This document shows, one piece after another, positions 18,860 through 28,826 of a stretch of 64,000 nt of DNA. How positions within the stretch are numbered: the first letter of the stretch is position 1; the number at the start of each line of letters is the position of its first letter. This DNA comes from Akkermansiaceae bacterium. Its GTDB lineage: Bacteria; Verrucomicrobiota; Verrucomicrobiia; Verrucomicrobiales; Akkermansiaceae. Made by a program: the position numbers and the translations under genes. Below the pieces are notes generated by a model. The model searched no databases and was not told where the DNA came from. It was given only the letters and a program-made list of their open reading frames with translations. The stretch spans positions 1 to 64,000 of the forward strand of contig SUVN01000006.1 of the NCBI GenBank assembly GCA_015061985.1. Direction: 5' to 3'.

Positions 18860-19393
18860 TTATGATTCGTTCATCATCTGTTTCAGTTTGCGGAGTGCGG
18901 CATCATAGCGGGCGCGTACCGTGGACTCACCGACACCGAGCATGCGCCCGATTTCGGCAAAGCTGAGGTCTTCCCAGAGATGCAGGGTAACGACTTCTGC
19001 CTGTTTTTCCGGCAGACGGGAAAGAAGGGTGCTGAGGCGGAGGTGGGAATCCTCTGCGGGGGTGGTCGCCGGGGCAGATGCCATCGGCTGGCGGCTGCTG
19101 TAGCGGGCTTCTGCCCTGCGGCGGCGACTTTCGGCCATGCTCATCTTCATGGCCTCATTCGAGAGTGCCCGCAGCGTGTAGGGCAGAAGCGATTCCTCAT
19201 CTGCGGCAACTCTGCCGTGGTAAACGGCCTCCGCGACCCGCTCCAGCGTGCGTGACAGCAGCAACTCCACATCCGCAGAGCTGTCTGCCCTGCGGCGGGC
19301 ATAGAGGTAGAGACGGTGGCGCACGGCATGAAACCAGCTGCGGCACTGCTGCCGCGCGGCTTCATCACCTTTTCTGTGCCACCAGTTGAACAT
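18860..19393 (-). CDS. ECF-like RNA polymerase sigma factor
   Basis: Sigma4 region LPEKQAEVVTLHLWEDLSFAEIGRMLGVGESTVRARYDAALRKLKQ. Confidence 0.8.
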   Translation of the reverse strand: MFNWWHRKGDEAARQQCRSWFHAVRHRLYLYARRRADSSADVELLLSRTLERVAEAVYHGRVAADEESLLPYTLRALSNEAMKMSMAESRRRRAEARYSSRQPMASAPATTPAEDSHLRLSTLLSRLPEKQAEVVTLHLWEDLSFAEIGRMLGVGESTVRARYDAALRKLKQMMNES

Positions 19394-19527
19394 GGGTCAG
19401 TTGCATCTTGCAGAAGCGGTCTCCGCGCTGTCGCCCTGCCCGCTCCCGTACGGGAGCAGACAGGTGAATCGCGGCAGGCAGCGGAGTGTCGTCTTCATGG
19501 GTATGGCGTGTGACTCAGGGTAGAAAG

Positions 19528-20496
19528 TTAAAGCATATCCTGCACTACGTCCGGCAGCGTCTGCACCGGCGCTTTGGCATCATCTTTCCAGATTTTGATT
19601 TTCAGCATCGGCTCCGGCAGCTTCTCCGGCGCTTTCTCCACGGAGCGCTTCTTTTTGGTGCTCCACGGCTGGTTATCGTAAAATGCCTGCTGCGGGCCGG
19701 AGAGGCGGGACATGAGCTGCTCCCGGCGCTTCTGTTCGGCCTCGCGGCGCTGCTGCTTCTCAGCGTCAAGCCCTGCCACAGCCTCTGCCGGCACCCAGAA
19801 GGTCCAGCTGCGGCCGGGCGGGATATGCTCACTCATCAGCCGGATGGGTTCCGGCAGCTCCGCAAAGGCCATTTTGCGCGTGGTTCGGGTGTAGAAAGCA
19901 ACGCCGGTTTCCCGCGTGCCGCGATTGATATCGCGCAGGGCATCTGTCCCCGGTTCCACCAGCATCTGCACCCCGTTGGGCAGCACCGTCACCCCCGCCC
20001 GCTGACGGTTGGCCGCCAGAATCTGCTTTTCCTTCTCTGCCTCCCGCAGCCGCAGGACGGGGCGATAGGCCGCCGCCATGCGGTTATAGAGCTTCATGTA
20101 CGCTTCCCATTGCCGTTCCTTTTCCTCATCCGTGGCGGGAGCGGGCAGCGCGGCCAGCTCCTGCAGACGCGCAAGGGCGGCTTCCGCATCAAAGTCACGC
20201 GGTTCAAAGCGTTTGAGGGCATCATTGGCGATATCGGCCGCCATGGGGCAACGCGTCTGCGAGATATCCTCCACCGGCTGTCCGGTGCGCAACACCGTAG
20301 ACAGCGTTTCCACAAAAATCTGCTGATTGAATGCCTCTGCCAGACCGCTGCGGAGACGTTGCAGACGCGCCGCTGCATCCTGCGCCACCACCTCCGTGAT
20401 GTCGCGGCGCAGCTCCGGTGTCACCTCCTGCGCGGGCAGGACACATGTGCCCCCCGCCAGCAGCAATAACATGCTCAAATATGTTCGTATGGCCAT
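19528..20496 (-). CDS. Hypothetical secreted protein, faintly FKBP/Mip-like
   Basis: Signal peptide; AGVTVLPNGVQMLVEPGTD resembles the entry of Mip-type FKBP domains. Confidence 0.4.
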   Translation of the reverse strand: MAIRTYLSMLLLLAGGTCVLPAQEVTPELRRDITEVVAQDAAARLQRLRSGLAEAFNQQIFVETLSTVLRTGQPVEDISQTRCPMAADIANDALKRFEPRDFDAEAALARLQELAALPAPATDEEKERQWEAYMKLYNRMAAAYRPVLRLREAEKEKQILAANRQRAGVTVLPNGVQMLVEPGTDALRDINRGTRETGVAFYTRTTRKMAFAELPEPIRLMSEHIPPGRSWTFWVPAEAVAGLDAEKQQRREAEQKRREQLMSRLSGPQQAFYDNQPWSTKKKRSVEKAPEKLPEPMLKIKIWKDDAKAPVQTLPDVVQDML

Positions 20497-20577
20497 AGAA
20501 CGAGTGCTGTCTACCTATAGTAATCCACGCCGCGCCGCAATCCGCAACTTTTTTCTGTTTTTTTTCTGATTTTCCGT

Positions 20578-20612
20578 AAAAAAACCGCCGCAGAAGCCTG
20601 CGGCGGTCGTAA
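20578..20612 (-). terminator. Rho-independent terminator after infC
   Basis: ACCGCCGCAG/CTGCGGCGGT stem with a T-run on the minus strand. Confidence 0.8.
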
Positions 20613-20642
20613 AAAATCGGGAAACGGTGCAAAAAAGGCTCT

Positions 20643-21296
20643 TTATTCGTCGCCCTCGGCATCGAATTCCTCGGAATCGGCATCGAAATCCTCTTCCTCG
20701 TACTTCTTGAACTTGCGCACACGCTGGGCAGCGGGCAGCGGAGCCAGCACCATGGTGACGGTGTTGCCGGCAAGCTTGGCGGGCTGATCCACCTGGCCCA
20801 TGGTCTTCATATCCTCCACCACCTTGGCCATCACATCCAGACCGAGCTCGCGGTGGGCGTTCTCGCGGTTGCGGAAGCGAAGCTGGAAGCGAACCTTGTG
20901 ACCATGGTCAAGGAACTGCTCGGTGCGGCTCATCTTGACGTTGTAGTCATTGACATCCGTACCGACTCGGAGTTTGACCTCCTTCATCTTGACGGCTTTG
21001 GTCTTGTTGTTCTTCTGCAGCTTGGCCTGCATGTACTTGTACTTGCCGTAGTCGATGAGACGGCAGACAGGCGGATCTGCATTCGGCGCGACCTCTACGA
21101 GGTCGAGACCAATTTCCTTGGCCTTGGCGAGAGCATCGCGGGTGGCCATGACACCGAGCTGGTCCCCCTTGGCGGTGACAACTCGTACTTTCGGAGCGCG
21201 GATGCGGTCATTGACGCGAATCTGCGGAGCTTTGCCGGCCTGGTCGCGACGATTGTTGCGGTTGGCGGGCTTGGTTGGTTTCTGTGGTGCGGGCAC
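20643..21296 (-). CDS. infC: Translation initiation factor IF-3
   Basis: IRVNDRIRAPKVRVV, DLVEVAPNADPPVCRLIDYGKYKY; GTG start; acidic C-terminal tail. Confidence 0.95.
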   Translation of the reverse strand: MPAPQKPTKPANRNNRRDQAGKAPQIRVNDRIRAPKVRVVTAKGDQLGVMATRDALAKAKEIGLDLVEVAPNADPPVCRLIDYGKYKYMQAKLQKNNKTKAVKMKEVKLRVGTDVNDYNVKMSRTEQFLDHGHKVRFQLRFRNRENAHRELGLDVMAKVVEDMKTMGQVDQPAKLAGNTVTMVLAPLPAAQRVRKFKKYEEEDFDADSEEFDAEGDE

Positions 21297-21390
21297 GTGT
21301 GTGTGTTCTGGTGTTTGACAGCCCCGGCGGGGTCAGATGCGCCGTCTTGCGAATCCGGCGCCGGGGCGGAAGAGAGTTACGATAGTAGGT

Positions 21391-23316
21391 TTACTGCTTA
21401 TCAGCGGGTGTTTCGGGCTGCAGTGCGGGGCGAATAAGACGTTCAGAGATTTCTGCCGTGACCGCCTCCACAAAGGCATCCACGGTCATGGTGCCGATGA
21501 CATCCAGCTCGCGGTGGCGGATGGAGACAAGCCCCTGCTCTGCCTCGCGCTGACCAACCACGACCATGTAGGGCACGCGATCCAGACGGGCATTGCGAAT
21601 CTTGGCACCAATCTTGTCCGGGTCGGCATCCAGCTTGACGCGGACGCGAGCTTCAGCAAGCTTCGTGCGCACCATTTCGGCAAAGTCTGCCACCTTGTCG
21701 GAGATGGGCAGCACGCGCACCTGCTCGGGGGCGAGCCAGGTGGGGAACTTGCCGGCAAAGTGCTCGATGAGCAAGCCGGTGAAACGCTCCATGGAGCCGA
21801 AGGGCGCACGGTGAATCATCACCGGACGGTGAGGCTTGTTGTCTGCCCCCGTGTAGGAGAGGTCGAAACGCTCCGGCAGGTTGTAGTCCACCTGCACGGT
21901 ACCCAGCTGCCAGTCGCGGCCGATGACATCGCGCACAATGAAGTCAATCTTGGGGCCATAGAAAGCGGCCTCGTTCTCCGCCTCAATGTACTCGAAACCG
22001 CTTTCGGCCAGCACCTCTCGGAGGGCAGTCTCTGCCAGTTTCCAGTTCTCATAGGTGCCGACGTACTTCGGGTCGGAGTAGTCCTTGTCGCGCAGGGAGA
22101 GACGGACACGGAAGTCGGTCATCTCCAGTGTGCCGAGGATGTGCTTGACGATACCGATGCACTGTGCCACCTCCTGCTTAATCTGGTCGGGGCGGCAGAA
22201 GATGTGAGCATCGTCCTGAGTGAAGCCGCGCACGCGGGTCATGCCGCCCAGCTCGCCGCTCTGTTCCCAGCGGTACACGGTGCCGAACTCTGCCAGACGC
22301 ACGGGTAGGTCGCGATAGGAATGCGGTTCATTAGCATAGATGCGGATGTGGTGCGGGCAGTTCATGGGCTTGAGCATGAAGCCCGTGATGGTGCGGGTGT
22401 CCAGCGCGTTGAAGAGGTCGGCACAGCTGGCGTTCTCATCGCGCAGTTTCTTGAAGTCGTCCGGATCGGGGATGGGAGGGAACTGGCTCTCCTTGTAATG
22501 CTCCCAATGGCCGGAAGTCATGTAGAGGTCCAGCTTGCCGATGTGGGGGGTGAACACCTGGGAGTAGCCGATGCGGTCCAGCTCCTCGGTGATGAAGTCC
22601 TGAAGCTCGCGGCGGATGATGGAGCCCTTGGGCTTCCACAGCACGAGCCCCTGCCCCACCATCTCATCAATGGTGAAGAGCCCCATCTCGCGGCCAAGCT
22701 TGCGGTGATCGCGCTTGCGGGCTTCCTCCAGACGGGCGAGGTGCTCATCCAGCTGGGTGCGGTTCGGGAAACAGGTGCCGTACACACGCTGCAAACGCGG
22801 GCCGTTGGCATCACCCTGATAATAAGCAGAAGCAACGCTCATCACCTTGAATGCCTTGCAATTGCCGGTACGCCCCACATGAGGCCCGGCGCAGAGGTCG
22901 GTGAAGTCACCGTTGCGGTAGATGGAGATTTCCTCCCCCTCGGGAATACGGTTGAGGAGATCCACCTTGAACTTGGAGGCCACATCGCGCGGGCCCACGG
23001 AGCCGAGCTCACCGCTCTGAGCCATCTGCATGGCTTCATCGCGGGAAACGGTAGTTCGCTCAAAGGTCTGGTTCTCCTTGACAATCTTCTTCATCTCCGC
23101 CTCAATCAGCTCAAACTCGGCGGTGGTGATGTTGTGATCCAGCTCAATATCATAGTAGAAGCCGTTCTCAATGGCGGGGCCGGCGGCAAGCTGGGCCTGA
23201 GGCCAGATACGGCAGATGGCAGCAGCCAGAACGTGTGCGCAGGAGTGACGCAGACGCTCCAGATCGCTGGCCTGATTTCTTTCTTCCAGAGTCTTTCGTT
23301 CTTTCTGTTCAGACAT
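21391..23316 (-). CDS. thrS: Threonyl-tRNA synthetase
   Basis: Class II motifs; MKPMNCPHHIRIY, YRDLPVRLAEFGTVYRWEQSGELGGMTRVRGFTQDDAHIFC. Confidence 0.97.
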   Translation of the reverse strand: MSEQKERKTLEERNQASDLERLRHSCAHVLAAAICRIWPQAQLAAGPAIENGFYYDIELDHNITTAEFELIEAEMKKIVKENQTFERTTVSRDEAMQMAQSGELGSVGPRDVASKFKVDLLNRIPEGEEISIYRNGDFTDLCAGPHVGRTGNCKAFKVMSVASAYYQGDANGPRLQRVYGTCFPNRTQLDEHLARLEEARKRDHRKLGREMGLFTIDEMVGQGLVLWKPKGSIIRRELQDFITEELDRIGYSQVFTPHIGKLDLYMTSGHWEHYKESQFPPIPDPDDFKKLRDENASCADLFNALDTRTITGFMLKPMNCPHHIRIYANEPHSYRDLPVRLAEFGTVYRWEQSGELGGMTRVRGFTQDDAHIFCRPDQIKQEVAQCIGIVKHILGTLEMTDFRVRLSLRDKDYSDPKYVGTYENWKLAETALREVLAESGFEYIEAENEAAFYGPKIDFIVRDVIGRDWQLGTVQVDYNLPERFDLSYTGADNKPHRPVMIHRAPFGSMERFTGLLIEHFAGKFPTWLAPEQVRVLPISDKVADFAEMVRTKLAEARVRVKLDADPDKIGAKIRNARLDRVPYMVVVGQREAEQGLVSIRHRELDVIGTMTVDAFVEAVTAEISERLIRPALQPETPADKQ

Positions 23317-23414
23317 ATTTTACTTGGTGAAGCTTTACTATGGCGTGTTTGCGCTCATTTTTCAAGTCTAATCCGCGCCACATAGGCAAAAATCAATAAA
23401 AACAAGCGTTTTGC

Positions 23415-24290
23415 CTATTTTTTCTTCTTCCTGTGTCCGGGGAAGCCCCCACGCAGCGCACGTCTGTGCGTGCGAATGGAGTTCAGGTAAATCTTCAGGC
23501 GGCGCAGCGGATAGGACAACAGATGCAACACCCCCGCCAGCGATGCGTAACTGTATGGCTGCTGAGTTTTGGAAAAATGCTCAGTACTGGTATAAGTGGC
23601 AGCAATACTGGATATCCCATCCACATGTTCAATCAAATCCGGCTGAACCATATAAATGCTCACCCCGGGCAGCGCAGCAATATTGTCGCGATAAAATGAA
23701 TCCACTGCTCTATAGATGGACAGCCACTCCCACGCATTCTCCTCTGTCGGCATCATCGACAAAATCGTATCATACATGCTCTGAGGAACAAGGTAGCCAT
23801 ACCCGGCCAATACCCCTTCTGTTTTCCAGAGGGAATGGCTTCCTTCCGTATATACTTTACGGCCATAGGGGGTTGGACGACTGTATCCGAGATAGAGCAT
23901 ATATTTGCCCTGCAGGTTATCCAAGGCATACTGCATGATACGGAGAGCACCTTGTTCATCCAGCACCCGCACATCATCCTCCAGCACCAACACGTTCCGC
24001 CACCCTTCCATCTTTGCGCGCTCAATTGCACGGCGATGCGAAAGGGCACATCCCGCAGTCCCCCCCCAGAAATGGGCGCGTTCCATGGTGCGGGGCATGA
24101 ACCACGGCGGCTTACCGTAACCCGGCAATTTTCTCCCGTCTACAGCTACCAGCCGATGCACCTTCTCCGCAGGTATTTTCCCGTCATTTCCGGAGATGAA
24201 AGATTCCATTCGCTCGGGAAAATTATCCAAATTAATTACCAGGATGCCGTCAACTTTGTCCCATGCCTGATGTACTTTCTTTTCGGACAT
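23415..24290 (-). CDS. Glycosyltransferase family 25 (LPS biosynthesis type)
   Basis: VINLDNFPERMESF, GCALSHRRAIERA, VLVLEDDVRVLD. Confidence 0.8.
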   Translation of the reverse strand: MSEKKVHQAWDKVDGILVINLDNFPERMESFISGNDGKIPAEKVHRLVAVDGRKLPGYGKPPWFMPRTMERAHFWGGTAGCALSHRRAIERAKMEGWRNVLVLEDDVRVLDEQGALRIMQYALDNLQGKYMLYLGYSRPTPYGRKVYTEGSHSLWKTEGVLAGYGYLVPQSMYDTILSMMPTEENAWEWLSIYRAVDSFYRDNIAALPGVSIYMVQPDLIEHVDGISSIAATYTSTEHFSKTQQPYSYASLAGVLHLLSYPLRRLKIYLNSIRTHRRALRGGFPGHRKKKK

Positions 24291-24385
24291 ACAACCTAAT
24301 TACTATGATTTATACTACGCGTGCTTCAATCTCTGATGAAACAATCACCTGCCACCGCCCCTATGATATCTGTTCCCCTTCGATT

Positions 24386-24805
24386 TTATTTGTTAAGTCC
24401 TTGTCGAATGCTGGTGGTGGAGCGCTCCGGAAGATTACCATGCGGAATGCGGGAACTGGTGATAAGACGAATTCCCTTGGACTCCACGAAAGCTCTCTTC
24501 TCATCACTGATACCGTCTGCATTCACAAAGAAGATATCCGGTTTCACCTCATCCAACAGGGGAGCGAAATCGAGATGCTTCCCGGTATCCGGGCCTATGT
24601 ACACCTTCTTGACATAGCGAATGGCTTCCAACATATACTTACGCTCCTCTTCCGTATACATGGTCTTGCGGTTCTTGAGCGCCATTACTGTGGCGTCAGA
24701 ACCGATGGAAACGTAGACATCGCCATAACTCGCAGCTTCTTCGAGGAACGCGATATGGCCGCTGTGCAGCACATCAAAACAACCGGAAACAAATACTTTA
24801 GGCAT
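24386..24805 (-). CDS. Cytidylyltransferase-like nucleotidyltransferase
   Basis: MPKVFVSGCFDVLHSGHIAFLEEA. Confidence 0.85.
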   Translation of the reverse strand: MPKVFVSGCFDVLHSGHIAFLEEAASYGDVYVSIGSDATVMALKNRKTMYTEEERKYMLEAIRYVKKVYIGPDTGKHLDFAPLLDEVKPDIFFVNADGISDEKRAFVESKGIRLITSSRIPHGNLPERSTTSIRQGLNK

Positions 24806-24830
24806 ATCAATGCTATGATTTGAGATACTA

Positions 24831-25985
24831 TTATTCAATGACACCACGCTTTCGGAGGCGCTCCAGGTATTTCGGGGACCACTCCACGGCTTCATCCTTA
24901 CCGAACGTGCGGCAATAGGGTTCGATGGGGTACAAATCCTCGCAGGCTTCCAGCGCTTCTTCACGGGCTTCGGGAGTCTCATACAGATAGACGGCGTAAC
25001 CACCATGACCGCCGCCGCAGTATTTATGCGCCAGACAATCGCCAATCTTCGGCAGCGGGAGCATCCCTTCCTCCAACTGAAGCTTGTAGCTCATCTGTAC
25101 ACCTATGGACAGCACGGTAATATCCTGCTCCTGCACGCCCAGACGTGCCACGCGCCCGGCTTTGGCTATCTTGCTGAAATTGCGTTCCAGACAGACCAGC
25201 CCGGGGGTATTGTGCTCAATCCGGGTATCATACACAGCCATACGGCCACGGAGGAATTCGCCTGTATTCTTGAAATCCAGTACGGGTTTCTCCCCGGATT
25301 TCCACACACAAGCTCCGGTCTCTGCTATCACGGCCGGGTCCTGCCAGCCCACGCCAAGGCCAAGCTCAGAAGCAACCGGATCCCAGCCGTTCAGCACGCT
25401 CCAGCCGCCGCTGCCGCCCAAACCGGCACCCTTGCGGTACAACCATTCCTTGAGCGAAACCGTGGGAGATATGGAGCAGTTGACAATGAACTCACCGGGG
25501 ATGGCATTCTCCGGCACATCCAGCCAGCCACCGGCAAAATCCACCCGCAAAGGCGCATGAGTGGGAGCCTTGATACGGTTCAACATCTCCACGCTGCTGG
25601 CGGTTTTGCCTTCGGGAGCGGCTTTTTCCAGCACCACGAACTCCACACCGTTCTCTACACAGAACCGGCGTTTTTCTTCCTTGTACCTATCATCCGTGGT
25701 CACCGCCAGAATATCCGGCTTCACCTGTAAAAAGACAGTTTCAAACGAGAGCGCAGCGTCTTCATCAGTAGAAAGCACCACCTCATCCACCTGTTCGAGG
25801 GAAGAAATAACGGCCAGTTTATCTGCATCATCCAGCAGGGATTTACGACCATACAAACGCCACAGCAAATCAGAGGGTGGATAGGAAACAATCAAATAAT
25901 CCCCCAGCGCCCGCGCATCCTGAAAAAACTTCACATGACCGGCATGCAACACGTGAAACGCACCCGTTACAAACACCTTTTTCAT
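24831..25985 (-). CDS. Fused cytidylyltransferase-like and GHMP-kinase-like protein
   Basis: N-term MKKVFVTGAFHVLHAGHVKFF; C-term APLRVDFAGGWLDVPE, GAGLGGSGGWSVLNG, KYCGGGHGGYAVYLY. Confidence 0.75.
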   Translation of the reverse strand: MKKVFVTGAFHVLHAGHVKFFQDARALGDYLIVSYPPSDLLWRLYGRKSLLDDADKLAVISSLEQVDEVVLSTDEDAALSFETVFLQVKPDILAVTTDDRYKEEKRRFCVENGVEFVVLEKAAPEGKTASSVEMLNRIKAPTHAPLRVDFAGGWLDVPENAIPGEFIVNCSISPTVSLKEWLYRKGAGLGGSGGWSVLNGWDPVASELGLGVGWQDPAVIAETGACVWKSGEKPVLDFKNTGEFLRGRMAVYDTRIEHNTPGLVCLERNFSKIAKAGRVARLGVQEQDITVLSIGVQMSYKLQLEEGMLPLPKIGDCLAHKYCGGGHGGYAVYLYETPEAREEALEACEDLYPIEPYCRTFGKDEAVEWSPKYLERLRKRGVIE

Positions 25986-26005
25986 TATTCAAACGGTTCT
26001 TACAT

Positions 26006-26446
26006 TTATTTTTGCAAACCCAACCAACGGTAAAACATCCCATTGATATCCGGCAGAGAAAATCGAGCAGGTGTCGGCTTCTGCGCCGGTTCGGAGTCAG
26101 CCACGACAGGCTGAGCAGATGTCTGAGAAATTAACCAGCGCTGCAACAGGGGGATAGCAAGAGCGGAGAGCGCTTGCAACGCCACGGTACTTCCCTTCAG
26201 CTCCGCTTTCTGAGGCATCTTCTTAGTTTTCTTTCCGGAAAGTTTCTTCGCCACAACCCCGGCAATCACGAGACCGGTCAACACACCGCCACCCACCTTG
26301 AGAGCCGTACCGGATAAGGGAAACGCACGCACACACCCCCGCACACCGCGACGAACGGACTCCACAGAGTCCACCATACGTACGCGGCTTGCAGCCACTC
26401 GAGTCAGGGCTTGTTGGCGTCGGGCTTGATCATTAACGCAAGACAT
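26006..26446 (-). CDS. Small membrane protein, possibly YqjK-like
   Basis: N-terminal positively charged helix, central TM; downstream of YqjE/YqjD-like genes. Confidence 0.4.
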   Translation of the reverse strand: MSCVNDQARRQQALTRVAASRVRMVDSVESVRRGVRGCVRAFPLSGTALKVGGGVLTGLVIAGVVAKKLSGKKTKKMPQKAELKGSTVALQALSALAIPLLQRWLISQTSAQPVVADSEPAQKPTPARFSLPDINGMFYRWLGLQK

Positions 26447-26844
26447 TGCTTATCATTCTTTAATTCCTGAATCGTGGCGGGAGCGAAGGGCATCCTTCCG
26501 TACTTTCCGGCAAGCAGAATCAACACACAAGCCCCGAGCAAATGCAATACCAGCACCGTGCTCAACGCCCCAATCCACCCCAGCCAGAGCTGTAGTACAA
26601 CGCTCAACAGGGCACAGGCCACCAGATATGCCCCGGCAAGCAGCACACAGGCTGCCGCCAGCAAACAGATACGGCGTACCTGTACCTGCATGTATTCCTG
26701 AAGCTCTGCAGCAAACAGTTCTGAAAGAGCCCCCAGATGCTCCGACACCTGAGCGGCTGCTGCGCGCACCCCCTCAAAGGCCGACATTGCCTGCTGCTTA
26801 TATTCAGCAGGGGGAGCCGGTTTGTTTTTGAATAAGCCGAACAT
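26404..26844 (-). CDS. Holin-superfamily/YqjE-like membrane protein
   Basis: Soluble N-term plus two TM helices as in Phage_holin_3_6 proteins. Confidence 0.6.
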   Translation of the reverse strand: MFGLFKNKPAPPAEYKQQAMSAFEGVRAAAAQVSEHLGALSELFAAELQEYMQVQVRRICLLAAACVLLAGAYLVACALLSVVLQLWLGWIGALSTVLVLHLLGACVLILLAGKYGRMPFAPATIQELKNDKQCLALMIKPDANKP

Positions 26845-26912
26845 ATCAACTGCAAGCCCCGCCGAGTGATTACAGGACGTAATCACTCAACGGAAGAAAT
26901 ACCAACCCTCAC

Positions 26913-27242
26913 TCAGCGCTTAGAGACACCCAGAAGCAGCCCGATGAGCACACCCACACCGAGAGCGCCCAGCATGGAGCCGGTCGGGTTCTCTTTCACA
27001 TACTCCTCACCGGCTTTGTGAAGTTCCTTGGCCTTGCTGCAAGTCACATCCCAACCCTCGTTCACCTGCTGGCGGGCCTGTTCCGTGTAGTTACGCACAC
27101 TTTCCATCTGTTCCGACGCAACGGCGCGAAGCTTCTCGTACTGCTCGCAGGCATATTTGCGGGCGGCGGTCAGGCGATCGCAGGCATCTGTCGTGGGAGC
27201 AGGAGCCGGCACAGGGGTCTCAATTTTTTCTTCGTTTTCCAT
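26913..27242 (-). CDS. DUF883 (YqjD/ElaB)-like membrane-anchored protein
   Basis: Long helix then YVKENPTGSMLGALGVGVLIGLLLG. Confidence 0.75.
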   Translation of the reverse strand: MENEEKIETPVPAPAPTTDACDRLTAARKYACEQYEKLRAVASEQMESVRNYTEQARQQVNEGWDVTCSKAKELHKAGEEYVKENPTGSMLGALGVGVLIGLLLGVSKR

Positions 27243-27405
27243 GATGAGGTTGTGATTTATTTTTTACTGAAAAGGTTCAACTCTGAGAGTCATAATCTCC
27301 CTCGTTCCATACTATATATCACATACTCTCACAGAATGCAAGCCGTCAGGACATAAATATGTCTTTTTTCCGTCAATACTTTCAAGAAGGGGGCGCACAA
27401 ACGAT

Positions 27406-28410
27406 TCACACCGGCTTTTCCAGCAAGCGCGCCACATGGAAATGACTGCGGCAAAGTTTACGGGTAATGCGGGCGCGGCGCAGGCCTTTGAAGGGGATGA
27501 GGAGCGCCTGGATGACGGCGCGGCGGCGAAGGCGGCGCACAATCTTGCGACGAATAATGGGGCGAATCACCCGGCTGAGCCCGCAGAGAAGCGTATCGAG
27601 TGCCCGGAGGGTATCGTTTGCCACCGGCCAGTCACATCGGACGGCGTGGCGCAGGATTTCATGCACGGTTCGCACGGCGTAGGAAGGATGCGCTTTGCAC
27701 TGCATCAGGATTTCCTCACGATGGGATGCGATGAAGCGCAGGAAATCCACATGAAGCGCCTCTTGCTCTTCCCGTTCCGGGCGCAGATATTGGCGACAGG
27801 TGCTCAGTGAAGCCACCCGGTACGCCGCATCTGCCGCCAGCACGCGGTGCATCATATCCACATCTGCCAGGGCGGGGTAGCGCTGCCGGTCAAAGCCACC
27901 CAACCGGCGCAGGAGGGAGGATGCGCAGAAAAAGGCCGCGTGATTGCAGGGGGGACGCAGGAAGAGGTGTTCCGGATTGGGAGTCTGCGGGCGGTGGCGG
28001 CCGTTATCAGGGTTCACCTGCACCGCCGTAGAGAACACGCACTCCGCCTCCCCCCGCAGGATAGGGACACAGCAGGCGGCCGTATTCTCCACCATCAGCT
28101 CCGTCTCCGGCGTGATGAAGAGGCATACCCTGCCCTGCGCCAGCTGCAGGCCGCGGTTCATCGCCTCGAAGCGGTTTGTCAATGTTTCCGATACAAATCC
28201 GCTGATATGCCATCGGTCTCGCTCGGCTGCCAGATAGTCCTGAGAACCATCGGCAGAATCCATATCCACCACCAGACACTCCACGCGAAGCTCCCCCTGC
28301 ATCATCAGCGGCTGCACCGCGCCAACGCAGTTAGGCAGCACCGCCATGGAGTCCCGGCAGATGATGATGAGAGAGAGGTCGAAATCCGCGTTTCGGTCAG
28401 CAGCAGACAT
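27406..28410 (-). CDS. Glycosyltransferase family 2
   Basis: DLSLIIICRDSMAVL, CLVVDMDSADGSQDYL, RFEAMNRGLQLAQGRVCLFITPE. Confidence 0.75.
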   Translation of the reverse strand: MSAADRNADFDLSLIIICRDSMAVLPNCVGAVQPLMMQGELRVECLVVDMDSADGSQDYLAAERDRWHISGFVSETLTNRFEAMNRGLQLAQGRVCLFITPETELMVENTAACCVPILRGEAECVFSTAVQVNPDNGRHRPQTPNPEHLFLRPPCNHAAFFCASSLLRRLGGFDRQRYPALADVDMMHRVLAADAAYRVASLSTCRQYLRPEREEQEALHVDFLRFIASHREEILMQCKAHPSYAVRTVHEILRHAVRCDWPVANDTLRALDTLLCGLSRVIRPIIRRKIVRRLRRRAVIQALLIPFKGLRRARITRKLCRSHFHVARLLEKPV

Positions 28411-28566
28411 AGCTTATCAGGTACGGAACTGAGTGTACCGCAACCCGGTTGTATTAACAAGGAAAATGACGCATTTCCGCTGCTATTTTGTTACATGCTC
28501 CCCCGCAGCTTTCGCCATACGGCGCAAAACGTAGCGAGTCACAATTTATTCGCCGGGTTCGAACCT

Positions 28567-28761
28567 TCATTCACCTGTACATACATCACAGCCCCGATGC
28601 CTCCCGGCAATGAAAGCATACCGCATAAAAAAAAGCAATCCGCTCGTCACCGTCCACAGACGGGGTTTGGGTTGTCCCACCCAGAGCAACTCCTCATCTT
28701 TTTTGAGAGCTCCCTGCAACACCGCCCGCTCCGGCGGATTCAAATCATCTATATTCATAAG
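28567..28761 (-). pseudogene. Truncated paralog of the PH-like membrane protein at 16772..17602
   Basis: ERAVLQGALKKDEELLWVGQPKPRLWT resembles ERELTADEQLLLVQKPMTSLWK, then stops. Confidence 0.4.
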
Positions 28762-28826
28762 GCATTCCGGTAAACACAAAGCGCCCGCAGATGCAGAAAC
28801 GCAGCTGCGGGCGGCAAAAGATGGTG

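Noticed and set aside
21337-23385. Long plus-strand ORFs antisense to thrS (21337..22308, 22321..23385)
   Set aside because: Shadow ORFs of a well-supported GC-rich thrS; the same applies to antisense ORFs over phoU, pstC, tatD, purA, carA, tyrS, tig and galE.
28545-28575. tRNA-like GGTTCGAACC motif
   Set aside because: No acceptor, D or anticodon stems could be formed around it.
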